64,000 bases of DNA from the NCBI RefSeq assembly GCF_900538275.1, contig NZ_LR130778.1, forward strand, positions 496,001 to 560,000. The letters run 5' to 3'. The notes below the pieces were generated by a model. It had not been told where the DNA came from and searched no databases. It saw only the letters and a program-made list of their open reading frames with translations. The translations under genes and the position numbers were made by a program. The stretch comes from Petrocella atlantisensis (GTDB lineage Bacteria > Bacillota > Clostridia > Lachnospirales > Vallitaleaceae). Below, piece by piece: positions 55,793-64,000 of this stretch. Numbering within the stretch: position 1 is the stretch's first letter; every line of letters starts with the position of its first letter.

Positions 55793-57457
55793 CTAGTATT
55801 TTTTCAAAAATTTCCTATAGTAATTGTATCCACCCAGTAAATTCCTGGTTTTGAAGCCTGCCGGGTTTAAGATCGTGGATGCCAAATATCCTCTAAAACC
55901 GACTGCACAATAAATGATTATTTCTTTATCACTGGGTAACTCTTGGATGCGTTCCCTCAAGTCATCCAGTGGTATATTCATATGACCTTCAATGGCACCA
56001 TACGCCACTTCCTCAGGTGTTCTAACATCCAAAATCATGAACTTGCTTTTATCTAAGCCTTCAATCTCTTCACTTCGTATGGGTGCCATTTTTTTACTAA
56101 TTATATTATCTGCCACATAGGCTACCATATTCACTGGGTCTTTTGCTGAAGAATAAGGTGGTGCATAGGATAACTCTAATTCTATTAGATCTTTAACCGT
56201 GGCACCAAAACGTATCGCTGTTGCAATCACATCGATTCTTTTTTCCACACCTTCTTGACCAATCGCCTGTGCACCTAATATCTTACCCTCTAAATCAAAG
56301 ATCAGCTTTAATGTTAGATCTTTTGCACCCGGATAATAATCCGCATGAGAACTTTTGGTTATTAGGGCTACTAAATAGTCTTTTTCATAAGTTAAACCTT
56401 GTCGCTCCAGACTTTTTTCATTATTACCTGTAGAAGCTACCGTCATGTCAAATACCTTAGCGACAGAAGTGCCTTGGGTGCCATTGTATGTCTTTTTCAG
56501 GCCTGATATATTATCCGCCACAATACGACCTTGCTTGTTGGCCGGTCCTGCAAGAGGTACCATTGTTTTTTGACCGCTTACAAAATCTTCTACTTCAATC
56601 ATATCACCTAAAGCATATATATTAGGATCGCTGGTTCTAAGATAAGCATCAACAATAACACCACCACGCTCATTGGTTTTTAGACCCGACTCTATGGCCA
56701 GACTTCCGTTTGGTTTTACCCCAATGGCTAGCAAGATGATATCACTTTCTATCGTCGTACCGTCACTAAGAATCACGTCTGTAACAGGGCCTCTTGCTTT
56801 AAAAGACTTGACGCCATTGTTAAGATGTAAATGTACTGCTTTTTTTGCTATATGGCCGTGAATCAACTGAGCCATATCATAGTCTATAGACATCATCACT
56901 TGTGGTGCCATTTCTGCAATAGAAACATCAAGTCCAAGGTCGTGTAAGTTCTCAGCCATCTCTAGACCGATAAAACCGCCGCCAATGACTGTTGCTGTTT
57001 TCAGATTATGAGAGAGGACATATTCTTTGATTCTATCCACATCCGGAATGGTCCACAAAGTGAAAATATTGGCGCTATCAATACCTTGTATATTGGGTAC
57101 AAGAGGTGTTGAACCTGTTGATAGAACTAGTGTATCATAGGACTCCTCATAAGTCTTATGTGTTGTAATGTCTTTAACGATAACCTTTTTGTTCTCACGG
57201 TCAATCTTTAATACTTCATTATTAACCCTCACATCAACATTAAATCTATTCCCGAAACCTTCCGGTGTTTGTAGCAACAGTTCCTCTCTGTTTTTTATGG
57301 TGCCACCAATATAATATGGTAGTCCACAGTTGGCAAAGGATATATATGGTCCTTTTTCAAACATAATAATCTTCGCCTGATCATCCATTCTCCTTAGTCT
57401 AGCTGCTGTTCCTGCACCACCTGCAACGCCACCGACAATTAATACTTTTTTTGACAT
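55793..57457 (-). CDS. CoA-disulfide reductase with C-terminal rhodanese domain
   Basis: 554 aa. The FAD site GGVAGGAGTAARLRR is followed by the active-site cysteine in SFANCGLPYYIGG (about 43), NAD site VIGGGFIGLEMAENL (about 155) and FAD loop IYALGDMIEV. Residues 455-550 are a rhodanese with IIYCAVGFRGY. This CoADR-RHD fusion reduces CoA disulfide or persulfide and helps with oxygen or sulfur stress. AAGGAGAACAAG precedes the ATG. It is divergent from the phosphofructokinase gene. Confidence 0.92.
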   Translation of the reverse strand: MSKKVLIVGGVAGGAGTAARLRRMDDQAKIIMFEKGPYISFANCGLPYYIGGTIKNREELLLQTPEGFGNRFNVDVRVNNEVLKIDRENKKVIVKDITTHKTYEESYDTLVLSTGSTPLVPNIQGIDSANIFTLWTIPDVDRIKEYVLSHNLKTATVIGGGFIGLEMAENLHDLGLDVSIAEMAPQVMMSIDYDMAQLIHGHIAKKAVHLHLNNGVKSFKARGPVTDVILSDGTTIESDIILLAIGVKPNGSLAIESGLKTNERGGVIVDAYLRTSDPNIYALGDMIEVEDFVSGQKTMVPLAGPANKQGRIVADNISGLKKTYNGTQGTSVAKVFDMTVASTGNNEKSLERQGLTYEKDYLVALITKSSHADYYPGAKDLTLKLIFDLEGKILGAQAIGQEGVEKRIDVIATAIRFGATVKDLIELELSYAPPYSSAKDPVNMVAYVADNIISKKMAPIRSEEIEGLDKSKFMILDVRTPEEVAYGAIEGHMNIPLDDLRERIQELPSDKEIIIYCAVGFRGYLASTILNPAGFKTRNLLGGYNYYRKFLKKY

Positions 57458-57744
57458 CTTGTTCTCCTTTTATGATTAAGGTGTCCACTTTGACACTTTA
57501 ATCCACTGTGTTTATATTTATGATTCATTATTTTCAAATGCTACATCTATATATTACGATATAGGGATATATATGTCAAGTTATTTTATGTCTCTATTTC
57601 TATATTGTAGAATTGTATATTTTTTATGTCAAGCTTTATTCAATATGATATAATGTTACCAACAAACAATCTATATATTCATTTTTTGTAACACGCTATA
57701 AATAAATCGGGTTTAAATATGAGCCAATTTGAGGAGGTATTTTA

Positions 57745-58983
57745 ATGGATTTAAAAGGTAAAGTGGTAATCGCACAAGGTGGTGGTCCAACATCAGTTAT
57801 TAATCAAAGTCTTGTTGGGGCTGTATTAGAATCAAGGAAATTCCCCCAAGTCACACGTGTCTATGGTGCTCTTAATGGTGTAGAAGGTATTATGAATGAG
57901 CGTTTTATGGATTTGACACGTGAAACCACCCACAACTTAGAGAGGGTTGCTGCTACGCCCGCATCGGCACTATTATCTACAAGGGTTAAACCTGATATTG
58001 CTTATTGTAAGGAAATGTTTAAAGTTCTCCAAGCCCATGATGTTCGATATTTTTTCTATATTGGCGGCAATGACTCTGCTGACACTGTTCGAATTGTTAA
58101 CGAACAAGCGATACAACAAGATTATGAATTTAGAGCAATCCACATTCCAAAAACCATTGACAACGACTTAGTTCTTAATGACCATACGCCTGGTTTTGGA
58201 TCAGCGGCAAGGTTTGTCAGTACAGCCTTTATGGGCTTGAATCTTGACAACCGTGCTTTGGTAGGTGTTTATATTGCTGTTATTATGGGGCGTAATGCAG
58301 GCTTTTTAACAGCTTCAGCTGCTTTGGCTAAGAAGTATCCGGATGATGGTCCTCATCTCATCTATTTGCCTGAGCGTGCTTTTGACATTGACCAGTTTTT
58401 ATTGGATGTTAAAGATGCCTACGCAAAATACGGACGATGTATTGTTGCTATTTCAGAAGGTATCAAAGACAAATTCGGCAAGCCACTCATCACCAATCTG
58501 GTAGACACCGTCGAAAAAGATGCTCATGGGAATTTACAACTTTCCGGCTCCGGATCTCTTGGTGATAGTCTAACCGCCTTGGTTAAAGAAAAACTGAATA
58601 TTGACCGTGTACGTTCTGATACTTTGGGCTATACACAACGCAATTTTATTGGTGCAATATCTGATGTTGATTCAAATGAAGCACGTGAAGTTGGAGAAAA
58701 AGCCGCTCATTTTGGTATCTGGGATAATGTAGACGGTTCAATTGTCATCGAACGTACAGGATATTATAGTGTCAATTACAAGCTTGTTGACTTAAGCTTG
58801 ATTGCAGGAAAAACTAGGTTTATGCCGGATGAATTCATCACTCCTGAAGGAAATAATGTGACAGACGCCTTTAAATACTATGCTAGACCCCTTGTTGGAT
58901 CCGGCTTCCCTCAACCTTCCCAGTTGCGTGCACCCATGGCACCCAAAATATTAGATATTCATGGTAAACCTTTTCACTCATAA
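57745..58983 (+). CDS. pfp: Pyrophosphate-type 6-phosphofructokinase
   Basis: 412 aa, longer than the 320-aa ATP-PfkA. GGGPTSVINQSLVG, FYIGGNDSADT in place of the ATP-enzyme GGDGS, PKTIDNDLVLNDHTPGFGSAARF and IMGRNAGF match the pyrophosphate-dependent group. It phosphorylates fructose 6-phosphate reversibly, saving ATP in glycolysis. TTTGAGGAGGTATTTTA precedes the ATG, and a TATAAT lies at 57649. The phosphate donor is inferred from motif and length. Confidence 0.9.
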   Translation: MDLKGKVVIAQGGGPTSVINQSLVGAVLESRKFPQVTRVYGALNGVEGIMNERFMDLTRETTHNLERVAATPASALLSTRVKPDIAYCKEMFKVLQAHDVRYFFYIGGNDSADTVRIVNEQAIQQDYEFRAIHIPKTIDNDLVLNDHTPGFGSAARFVSTAFMGLNLDNRALVGVYIAVIMGRNAGFLTASAALAKKYPDDGPHLIYLPERAFDIDQFLLDVKDAYAKYGRCIVAISEGIKDKFGKPLITNLVDTVEKDAHGNLQLSGSGSLGDSLTALVKEKLNIDRVRSDTLGYTQRNFIGAISDVDSNEAREVGEKAAHFGIWDNVDGSIVIERTGYYSVNYKLVDLSLIAGKTRFMPDEFITPEGNNVTDAFKYYARPLVGSGFPQPSQLRAPMAPKILDIHGKPFHS

Positions 58984-59016
58984 TCTTTGAATAATCCCTA
59001 TATTAATGAGTCAACC

Positions 59017-59051
59017 AAGTCTCTAAGTGAAAAAAAGCTTAGGGACTTTTT
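59017..59051 (+). terminator. Terminator of the phosphofructokinase gene
   Basis: AAGTCTCTAAG (59017-59027) pairs with CTTAGGGACTT (59038-59048, one G-U), then T5. It is almost identical to the gltBD terminator. Confidence 0.87.
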
Positions 59052-59063
59052 GGGTTAAGGGTG

Positions 59064-59206
59064 AAGTCCCATGAAAACCCTTCTACAGTGTGTATGATTA
59101 CGGTCTCCGATTGGTGCATCCATGCACCAAAAGTCGACGGTCAGCATCCATGCTGACTTGCTCCATCTTACACACTGCTTCCAGGAACTTCATGGTCGAT
59201 GTTGGC
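59064..59206 (+). repeat. Structured repeat family, copy D (143 bp)
   Basis: Outer CCATGAA/TTCATGG, middle CAGTGTGTA with TACACACTG, hairpin 1 TTGGTGC/GCACCAA, hairpin 2 GTCAGC/GCTGAC, loops ATCCAT. Unlike copies A and B it lies 13 bp after, not before, the terminator of the upstream gene. Confidence 0.9.
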
Positions 59207-59298
59207 TTATTTTAGTCTTGCATGTAGCTGTAGCACTTTATTTGATGCATACGTGCTTAGGCCATTTGAAATTACACATTCGCGAAACCGAATGAGGA

Positions 59299-59399
59299 AA
59301 GAAAAAGCGTTGATTAATCACAGTTCTACATGGATGTAGAACATCCTTCATTTTTACATGGATGTAAAAGAGAAGGATGATTAAGCAGCGCTTTTTCTT
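59299..59399 (-). repeat. Branched palindrome E (3' of the YfbR-like gene)
   Basis: A 22-bp outer stem (59299-59320 with 59378-59399; one G-U and one mismatch) encloses hairpin GTTCTACAT/ATGTAGAAC (59323-59342), stem ATCCTTC/GAAGGAT and hairpin TTTTACAT/ATGTAAAA (59352-59369). Read on minus, both loops are ACATCCATGT, the loop motif of the 143-bp repeats. Minus-strand CTTTTTCTTT at its end could let it terminate the YfbR-like gene. A small hairpin, CATTCG/CGAATG, lies beside it (59277-59294). Confidence 0.8.
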
Positions 59400-59423
59400 G
59401 ACGAAATGACGACCTATTACCGA

Positions 59424-59496
59424 GTAGATGTGATACACAGCTTTTCCGCTGACCGTACGAAGTGTAAGGCAAGGAAAAGCTGTGTGTTACATCTAC
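59424..59496. repeat. Long palindrome F
   Basis: A 24-bp stem with 22 Watson-Crick and two G-U pairs (arm starts GTAGATGTGATACACAG, 59424-59447 with 59473-59496) around a 25-nt loop. It lies 60 bp past the stop of the YfbR-like gene. There is no T-run, so it is not a standard terminator. Confidence 0.8.
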
Positions 59497-59555
59497 GATT
59501 ACAGGCTAAAGTCACAATCCATCAACAAATACCTAAAAAATGTTTTAATAGCATC

Positions 59556-60203
59556 TTAACTCTCAAAAACTGAAGGATCAAAGTATAAACCATCAATATA
59601 TTCCGCCACGATATCACCATAGTAACTTCGAATATCAAGTCCAAAATCTTCTAAAGCATACCTTAAAAAATAGCGCACACTGTCAAGATTAATTGTAATC
59701 AATAACACCGTGACTTCCTTAAGGATCTTCCTAAAAGGCTCATTGCCGAGCTTCACTTCTTCTATGGCTTCAAGGACCGTATCAATGATATCAGCAGCAC
59801 TTAAAATCAGACCTTCCGGATCATCTGCTTTGGGATTTAACATGAAGGCCTTGAATCTAGGGCGCCATGATTTTGGTATGTCTTCTTTAATCTCTTCTTC
59901 AAAGGCAATCTCCTCGATTTCTAAAAGAGCTGCTTTCATTTCTTTCGTTTTTTTCTTGGTCGTTGCGATAATATCACCGGTAGCAAGCTCAATCAAGTCA
60001 TGGTTAATTGCGCGCTCAAGTAATAACGCCATATTCACTTCGTGACCAAACTTCTCACTTTCCCATATAGCAAGGCCTTGAGCAATCTTTGCAACCGACC
60101 ACATATGTTCTGCAACACTACGACGTTTGAACATAAATCTATTTTGATAGCGTTTTAATTCCATTAGACTTCGCGCTTCATATATATGTTTTCCAAAAGG
60201 CAT
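59556..60203 (-). CDS. HD-domain phosphohydrolase (YfbR/HDDC2-like)
   Basis: 215 aa. Metal-binding His and Asp are in RRSVAEHMWSVAKIAQ (His about 33) and INHDLIELATGDI (about 67-79); LSAADIIDTVLEAIEEVKLGN supplies the last Asp. This matches YfbR-like 5'-deoxynucleotidases that dephosphorylate dNMPs; the substrate is not proven. Its 3' side runs into palindromes F and E. Confidence 0.88.
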   Translation of the reverse strand: MPFGKHIYEARSLMELKRYQNRFMFKRRSVAEHMWSVAKIAQGLAIWESEKFGHEVNMALLLERAINHDLIELATGDIIATTKKKTKEMKAALLEIEEIAFEEEIKEDIPKSWRPRFKAFMLNPKADDPEGLILSAADIIDTVLEAIEEVKLGNEPFRKILKEVTVLLITINLDSVRYFLRYALEDFGLDIRSYYGDIVAEYIDGLYFDPSVFES

Positions 60204-60244
60204 GTTATACCCTCCTTATTCTAATATCTTCATATTATTATACC

Positions 60245-60284
60245 ATAAAACCCTTTTCAAAAGCGCTCTTGAAAAGGGTTTTAT
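60245..60284 (-). terminator. Terminator of the feo operon
   Basis: A perfect 16-bp stem (arm ATAAAACCCTTTTCAA, 60245-60260 with 60269-60284) around an 8-nt loop. It lies between the small Cys-rich gene and yfbR and has a short T-run on minus. Confidence 0.83.
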
Positions 60285-60316
60285 ATGATAAAAATATATA
60301 TGGTTTATTGCTTATA

Positions 60317-60448
60317 TTATTTTCTCGAAGAACAGTTGTTAACCGAACATCCGGCGCATTTGCTGGCTTTTAAGTCTCTTTTCGTATGGATGAGCGCCCA
60401 CAACATAATCACTCCAAATATACTACCTACGATAATAGTCGGTATCAT
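60317..60448 (-). CDS. FeoB-associated Cys-rich membrane protein (43 aa)
   Basis: Read by eye: MIPTIIVGSIFGVIMLW, one transmembrane helix, then HTKRDLKASK and a C-terminal CAGCSVNNCSSRK. This is the FeoB-associated Cys-rich protein pattern (a helix plus CxxC-x4-C). GGAGATGATTAT precedes ATG 60448. It starts 11 bp after feoB. It probably helps ferrous iron transfer or FeoB assembly; no mechanism is established. Confidence 0.88.
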   Translation of the reverse strand: MIPTIIVGSIFGVIMLWALIHTKRDLKASKCAGCSVNNCSSRK

Positions 60449-60459
60449 ATAATCATCTC

Positions 60460-62409
60460 CTATTCAGTTGCTTCTACTAAAGTTGCCTTTGAAGCATTGG
60501 CTCTTTTTATTAAAAATGTTACACCTACTGCATACGCTATCAAAACAAAAATCGCAGGTATAAATCCTACTGCAGTTTCACCATAGATGACAAGGGTACC
60601 TATATGTGTAATTAATAATGCTAAGATGTAACCAACACTTAGTTGAAAAGCCAGTCCTCTAAAGAACCATTTTTTCGAACCCATTTCCGCATTCATTGCA
60701 CCCATTGCTGCAAAGCAAGGTGGCGTAAAAAGATTAAACGCTAAGAACGCATAGGCTGTGACCGGAGTAAACATCTGTGCCAACGCACCGCCCGGTACAT
60801 GAAGGGCTTCTTCTGAAGCCATTGCAAACAATACTGCAAATGTGGCTACAACATTCTCTTTGGCTATAAAACCTGTAATGCTGGCCGCAGCCAACTGCCA
60901 TCCCACAAAGCCTAGAGGAATCAGCAAGGGGGCTATAACCGACCCTACAGATGCCAAAATACTCTCAGATTGAATTTCTGTGGCTTGAAGCTTCCAATTA
61001 AAGGCTTGCATAAACCATACTAAAGTGTTCATGACCAAGATGATGGTTGTCGCTTTGTAGATAAAGCCCTTTGCTTTATCAAACATTTGGATAATAGCAT
61101 TTTTTATACTCGGTATCTTATACTCCGGCAGTTCCATAATAAAGAAGGATGTATGCTCCCATACAAATAATTTCTTAAGTACTAGACCACCTATGATAAT
61201 GACACCGATAGCTATAATATATATACTCGGTCCTACCCATGATGTATTTGGGAAAAATACGACTGAAAATAAAGCAATTATCGGTAACTTGGCACCACAT
61301 GGGACAAAGGGTGTCAGAATTGTTGTCATACGCTTTTCATTCTCGTTCTCGATGGTTCTTGTAGCCATAACACCAGGAATGGCACAACCCGAACCTACAA
61401 TCATAGGTATGATGGACTTACCCGATAAACCTACTTTTTTGAAATAACGATCCATGATTACGGCTACCCTTGACATATAACCACTATCCTCCAGTAAAGA
61501 CAGACAGAAGAACAAGACCATAATTAAAGGTAAAAAGCCAATAACTGCACCTACGCCGCCTACAGCACCGTCAACGATTAAGGCTTGCATCAAAGGATTG
61601 ACACCAATGCCTTCAAAAAAACTATTTAAAGCATTCGGCACAACCTCTCCAAATACCACGTCATTCAAATATCCCGATAAAAATCCACCCAGACCCTCAA
61701 TAGAAAAAGAATAAACCCCCCACATAATAAGGAAGAATATTGGGAGTCCAAACCATTTATGAGCAACGATCATATCTATACGATCAGAAAAATTGACATG
61801 ACTTGCATTGTGTTTTTTATTCAATGATTTCTCTAGGATTGTTTTGATCCAAGTTTGTCTGGCCACATCATTATTCCCATCCAAGTCATTGAAATTCAAG
61901 CGTTCTTGATTTGTACCTACGATGTTAACAGCTGTCGTCACCAAATCAGCCAGACCTTTTTCAGTAGTAGCCGTAATGGTCACAACTTTACACCCAAGGG
62001 CCTTTTCAAGTTCATGCCCATTAACAACATCCCCACGTTTTGTAATGATGTCTGCCTTATTCAAAGCAACAACAACAGGGATACCCAGTTCAAGTAGTTG
62101 TGTTGTAAAGAACAAACTTCGACTGATATTGGCACCATCTACAATGTTTATAATTACATCTGGTTTGGACTCTAATACAAAGTCACTTGTAATGGCCTCC
62201 TCACCTGTATATGGAGAAATAGAATAAGCACCTGGTAAGTCTACAATATCAATAGGTTCTTTCGCAATTTGATATTTATTCTTAATAGCTGCCACTTTCT
62301 TATCGACGGTTACACCGGCCCAGTTCCCAACATATTCGGTTTTTCCAGTAAGAGCGTTAAAGAGTGTTGTTTTTCCCGAATTGGGATTTCCTGCTAATGC
62401 AATTTTCAT
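60460..62409 (-). CDS. feoB: Ferrous iron transporter FeoB
   Basis: 649 aa from ATG 62409, 7 bp after GGAGGATG. The G-protein domain has GNPNSGKTT (about 7-15), VDLPGAYS and NKAD; the membrane part begins about residue 220 and has two Gate motifs (MVGSGCAIPGVMATR; FLAFNLFTPPCFAAMGAMNAEM). It imports Fe2+ using GTP. It is shorter than the 770-aa enterobacterial form, as common in Firmicutes. Confidence 0.96.
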   Translation of the reverse strand: MKIALAGNPNSGKTTLFNALTGKTEYVGNWAGVTVDKKVAAIKNKYQIAKEPIDIVDLPGAYSISPYTGEEAITSDFVLESKPDVIINIVDGANISRSLFFTTQLLELGIPVVVALNKADIITKRGDVVNGHELEKALGCKVVTITATTEKGLADLVTTAVNIVGTNQERLNFNDLDGNNDVARQTWIKTILEKSLNKKHNASHVNFSDRIDMIVAHKWFGLPIFFLIMWGVYSFSIEGLGGFLSGYLNDVVFGEVVPNALNSFFEGIGVNPLMQALIVDGAVGGVGAVIGFLPLIMVLFFCLSLLEDSGYMSRVAVIMDRYFKKVGLSGKSIIPMIVGSGCAIPGVMATRTIENENEKRMTTILTPFVPCGAKLPIIALFSVVFFPNTSWVGPSIYIIAIGVIIIGGLVLKKLFVWEHTSFFIMELPEYKIPSIKNAIIQMFDKAKGFIYKATTIILVMNTLVWFMQAFNWKLQATEIQSESILASVGSVIAPLLIPLGFVGWQLAAASITGFIAKENVVATFAVLFAMASEEALHVPGGALAQMFTPVTAYAFLAFNLFTPPCFAAMGAMNAEMGSKKWFFRGLAFQLSVGYILALLITHIGTLVIYGETAVGFIPAIFVLIAYAVGVTFLIKRANASKATLVEATE

Positions 62410-62560
62410 GCTTACATCCTCCAAATGTTATGAAATTGATAGTCACTATCATCTAATGATTATGAAAATATGCTGTATTCTACAGCATTTTGTACAAATT
62501 GCTTTGGAGACTGAATCACCAAACTTGAGTGGCTGTACTAACCCCCTCTATAAGGAAAAA

Positions 62561-62776
62561 TTATGCTGCCAAACGGATGGATTTAGCCATAGCTTCATCA
62601 ATGGCGTAGCGGCTGTCTTTTATATTCACAATATAATTGCCTGCCAATTTTGAAATAATGGTTATGCACTCACCTTCAAAACATCCTAATGTGAATAGAA
62701 ATTTCCTGATCTTCTCATGACCTTCTATTTTTACAATTGTGAATGTTTGTCCGATTTTTGCTTTATTTAAAGACAT
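62561..62776 (-). CDS. feoA: FeoA-family protein
   Basis: 71 aa SH3-like fold: SLNKAKIGQTFTIVKIEGHEKIRKFLFTLGCFEGECITII, then YIVNIKDSRYAIDEAMAKSIRL. A cytoplasmic partner of FeoB. First gene of feoA-feoB-small Cys-rich protein; 151 bp separate it from feoB, with no terminator visible there. Confidence 0.95.
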   Translation of the reverse strand: MSLNKAKIGQTFTIVKIEGHEKIRKFLFTLGCFEGECITIISKLAGNYIVNIKDSRYAIDEAMAKSIRLAA

Positions 62777-62877
62777 AAAACCACTCCTTCTTTCGCTATG
62801 CTGAAAGTTCCGCTGAGTATGCCAGTTAATTTTCTCATTTATAATTTTAATTGAGAAAACATATCATTTTCTTTACA

Positions 62878-62892
62878 TGATAAAGATTATCA
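62878..62892 (-). promoter_or_regulatory. Fur-like box over the feo promoter
   Basis: TGATAAAGATTATCA, one base off the 7-1-7 Fur pattern TGATAATNATTATCA. It is part of a perfect 8-3-8 palindrome (62876-62894). It overlaps the likely -10 region; TTGAAA lies about 16 bp upstream on minus. Iron repression is expected. Confidence 0.72.
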
Positions 62893-62995
62893 TGTTTCGG
62901 ACTTTTTTTCAAGTCTTTTCGTGTATATTTTCACAAAAAATTTTATTGTTAACATTTCGTTCAAATCTTGTAATAACAGGCTTTCTACCCCTAAT

Positions 62996-63010
62996 TGATA
63001 ATTATTATCT
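62996..63010. promoter_or_regulatory. Second Fur-like box upstream of feoA
   Basis: TGATAATTATTATCT, one mismatch to TGATAATNATTATCA, 104 bp beyond the first box. The surrounding 408-bp gap (62777-63184) also has a TTTTCTCA/TGAGAAAA inverted repeat at 62830-62859 in the feo leader, but no gene. Confidence 0.6.
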
Positions 63011-63081
63011 GCAGATATTTATTGTTATTTAGTTTTGTTGCCTATAATTCTGTTAATTATTTAACAATATACTGCAAAAGC

Positions 63082-63118
63082 CGATGGCTTAGATGCGCTT
63101 TCTCTATTCTAAACCATC
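63082..63118 (-). terminator. Possible weak terminator of the sugar-permease operon
   Basis: On minus, GATGGTTTAG pairs with CTAAGCCATC (10 bp, one G-U), followed by GGCTTTTGC rather than a clean T-run. It is about 65 bp past the permease stop. Confidence 0.4.
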
Positions 63119-63184
63119 TTCAACAATTTTTACATGTATATGAACTTCTATTATGAAGTCTTTCTATAATCCACCATTAATTTA

Positions 63185-64000
63185 TCACTTAATGGATCCA
63201 AGCATACCTTCAACAAATCTTCTTTGTAATAAGAAGAAGATGAGGATGGTTGGTAAAGTGGCAATAACAATGGCTACCATGATAACCCCGTACTCTGGGA
63301 AATAGGCTGATGATAAAGAGGATATAATGAGTGTTATGGTCTTTTGCCCATCTGATTGTAAAACAATAAGGGGCCATAAGAAACTGTTCCAACTGGTCAT
63401 AAATGCGATTATTCCTGCAGCAGCAAAAGTTGATCGCATGGTTGGTATATAGATTAGAAAAAATACTTGGTATTCATTTAATCCATCCACACGGGCTGCT
63501 TGTATTAAGTCGGAAGGAAATGTTTTTGTGTTTTGTCTAAAGAAAAAAATCATAAAAGGTGTGGCAATCGTTGGTATGATGACCGCTATATGAGAATCCA
63601 AAAGATTCATATTGGCAAACATTCTGAACAATGGTATCATAAGCGCTGCAAAAGGTACCATCATGGTTAATAACAATATGGTATATAATCGTTCTTTATT
63701 TTTCGACTTATAGATTTCAAAACCATAGCCTGCAAGAGAAGCAAACAGTAATAACAGAAATGTACTTATTAAAGCTATCTTACTCGAATTTAGAAGTATG
63801 GTTTTCATATCTACCATCTCAAATAACTTACTCAGGTTACTGAGCGCCTCTCCTCCAAAGGTCATTTTCCCTTTGGTAATATCTGTCGCCGTATTGGTCG
63901 CCCCAATAATCATCCATATAAATGGAAAAATAGAAATAAACGCCGCTATTGATAAAAAACAATATTTAAATAAATTTCTAAGTCTATACATGATCATCAC
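63185..64000 (-). CDS. Carbohydrate ABC transporter permease (MalG-like), start at window edge
   Basis: Up to 271 aa, about six transmembrane helices. The EAA loop reads LIQAARVDGLNEYQVFFLIYIPTMRS, typical of sugar permeases of the MalG/CUT1 group, and the end PTILIFFLLQRRFVEGMLGSIK matches the family C-terminus. Several start codons (GTG, ATG, ATG) lie in the last 12 bases of the window, so the true start may be here or just outside. It is the last gene of an operon whose other parts lie beyond the edge. Confidence 0.88.
   Translation of the reverse strand: MMIMYRLRNLFKYCFLSIAAFISIFPFIWMIIGATNTATDITKGKMTFGGEALSNLSKLFEMVDMKTILLNSSKIALISTFLLLLFASLAGYGFEIYKSKNKERLYTILLLTMMVPFAALMIPLFRMFANMNLLDSHIAVIIPTIATPFMIFFFRQNTKTFPSDLIQAARVDGLNEYQVFFLIYIPTMRSTFAAAGIIAFMTSWNSFLWPLIVLQSDGQKTITLIISSLSSAYFPEYGVIMVAIVIATLPTILIFFLLQRRFVEGMLGSIK

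Overview
This looks like chromosomal DNA of a low-GC anaerobic member of the Clostridia. The signs are strong AGGAGG-type ribosome sites, sigma-A promoters, a T-box leader, a pyrophosphate-type phosphofructokinase, the [FeFe]-hydrogenase maturase HydE, the electron-bifurcating NfnAB pair and an XRE/B12 regulator. My guess is the Lachnospirales/Vallitaleaceae neighbourhood, from gene content only. I see no rRNA, tRNA, CRISPR array, prophage or intact insertion sequence. Most of the window is core metabolism, with accessory material in a few intergenic stretches.

Layout. 1-6.6 kb: branched-chain amino acid operon on the minus strand (ilvN-ilvC-cimA-leuB-ilvD) behind a T-box leader whose specifier reads as ATC (Ile). 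6.7-8.4 kb: a small TolQ/ExbD-like membrane operon. 8.5-12.4 kb: homocysteine methyltransferase/methylene-THF reductase and topoisomerase III. 12.6-18.6 kb: arsC, a diguanylate cyclase with an apparent frameshift near its start, hydE, a LUD protein, a degenerate GGDEF protein and glyA. 18.9-20.6 kb: a split ThrE-type exporter and an RseC-like protein. 20.7-26 kb: an XRE-B12-binding regulator divergent from a type IV pilus operon. 26-28 kb: an ABC-F protein with a hairpin in its leader and a structured repeat after its stop.

28.1-35.4 kb: a tight six-gene minus-strand operon that joins a complete FbpABC-like importer to a membrane-anchored beta-propeller, a large unknown membrane protein and an unknown soluble protein. 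35.6-38.1 kb: sodA (with a perfect 68-bp duplication at its 3' end), an MBL hydrolase and YihY. 38.2-48.5 kb: nitrogen and electron metabolism (gdhA, nfnAB, gltBD). 48.8-50.5 kb: a NifU-like scaffold and a GGGtGRT protein. 51-55 kb: a Cys-rich small protein, a histidine phosphatase, an HD-GYP protein and a TPR-GGDEF protein. 55-60 kb: cyclophilin, CoA-disulfide reductase with rhodanese, PPi-PFK and a YfbR-like HD phosphohydrolase. 60.3-62.8 kb: feoA-feoB plus a 43-aa Cys-rich protein under Fur-like boxes. 63.2-64 kb: a sugar ABC permease at the window edge.

The strongest unexplained signal is a family of about 143-bp branched, palindromic repeats at 27737, 50575, 50874 and 59064, with a mini-derivative at 27893. 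All lie on the plus strand downstream of plus-strand genes. Their inner stems differ in sequence between copies but keep base pairing, so the structure appears to be selected. Related palindromes with the same loop motif lie beside the 59-kb copy. The 28-35 kb importer/propeller operon is the best candidate for an undescribed protein system.
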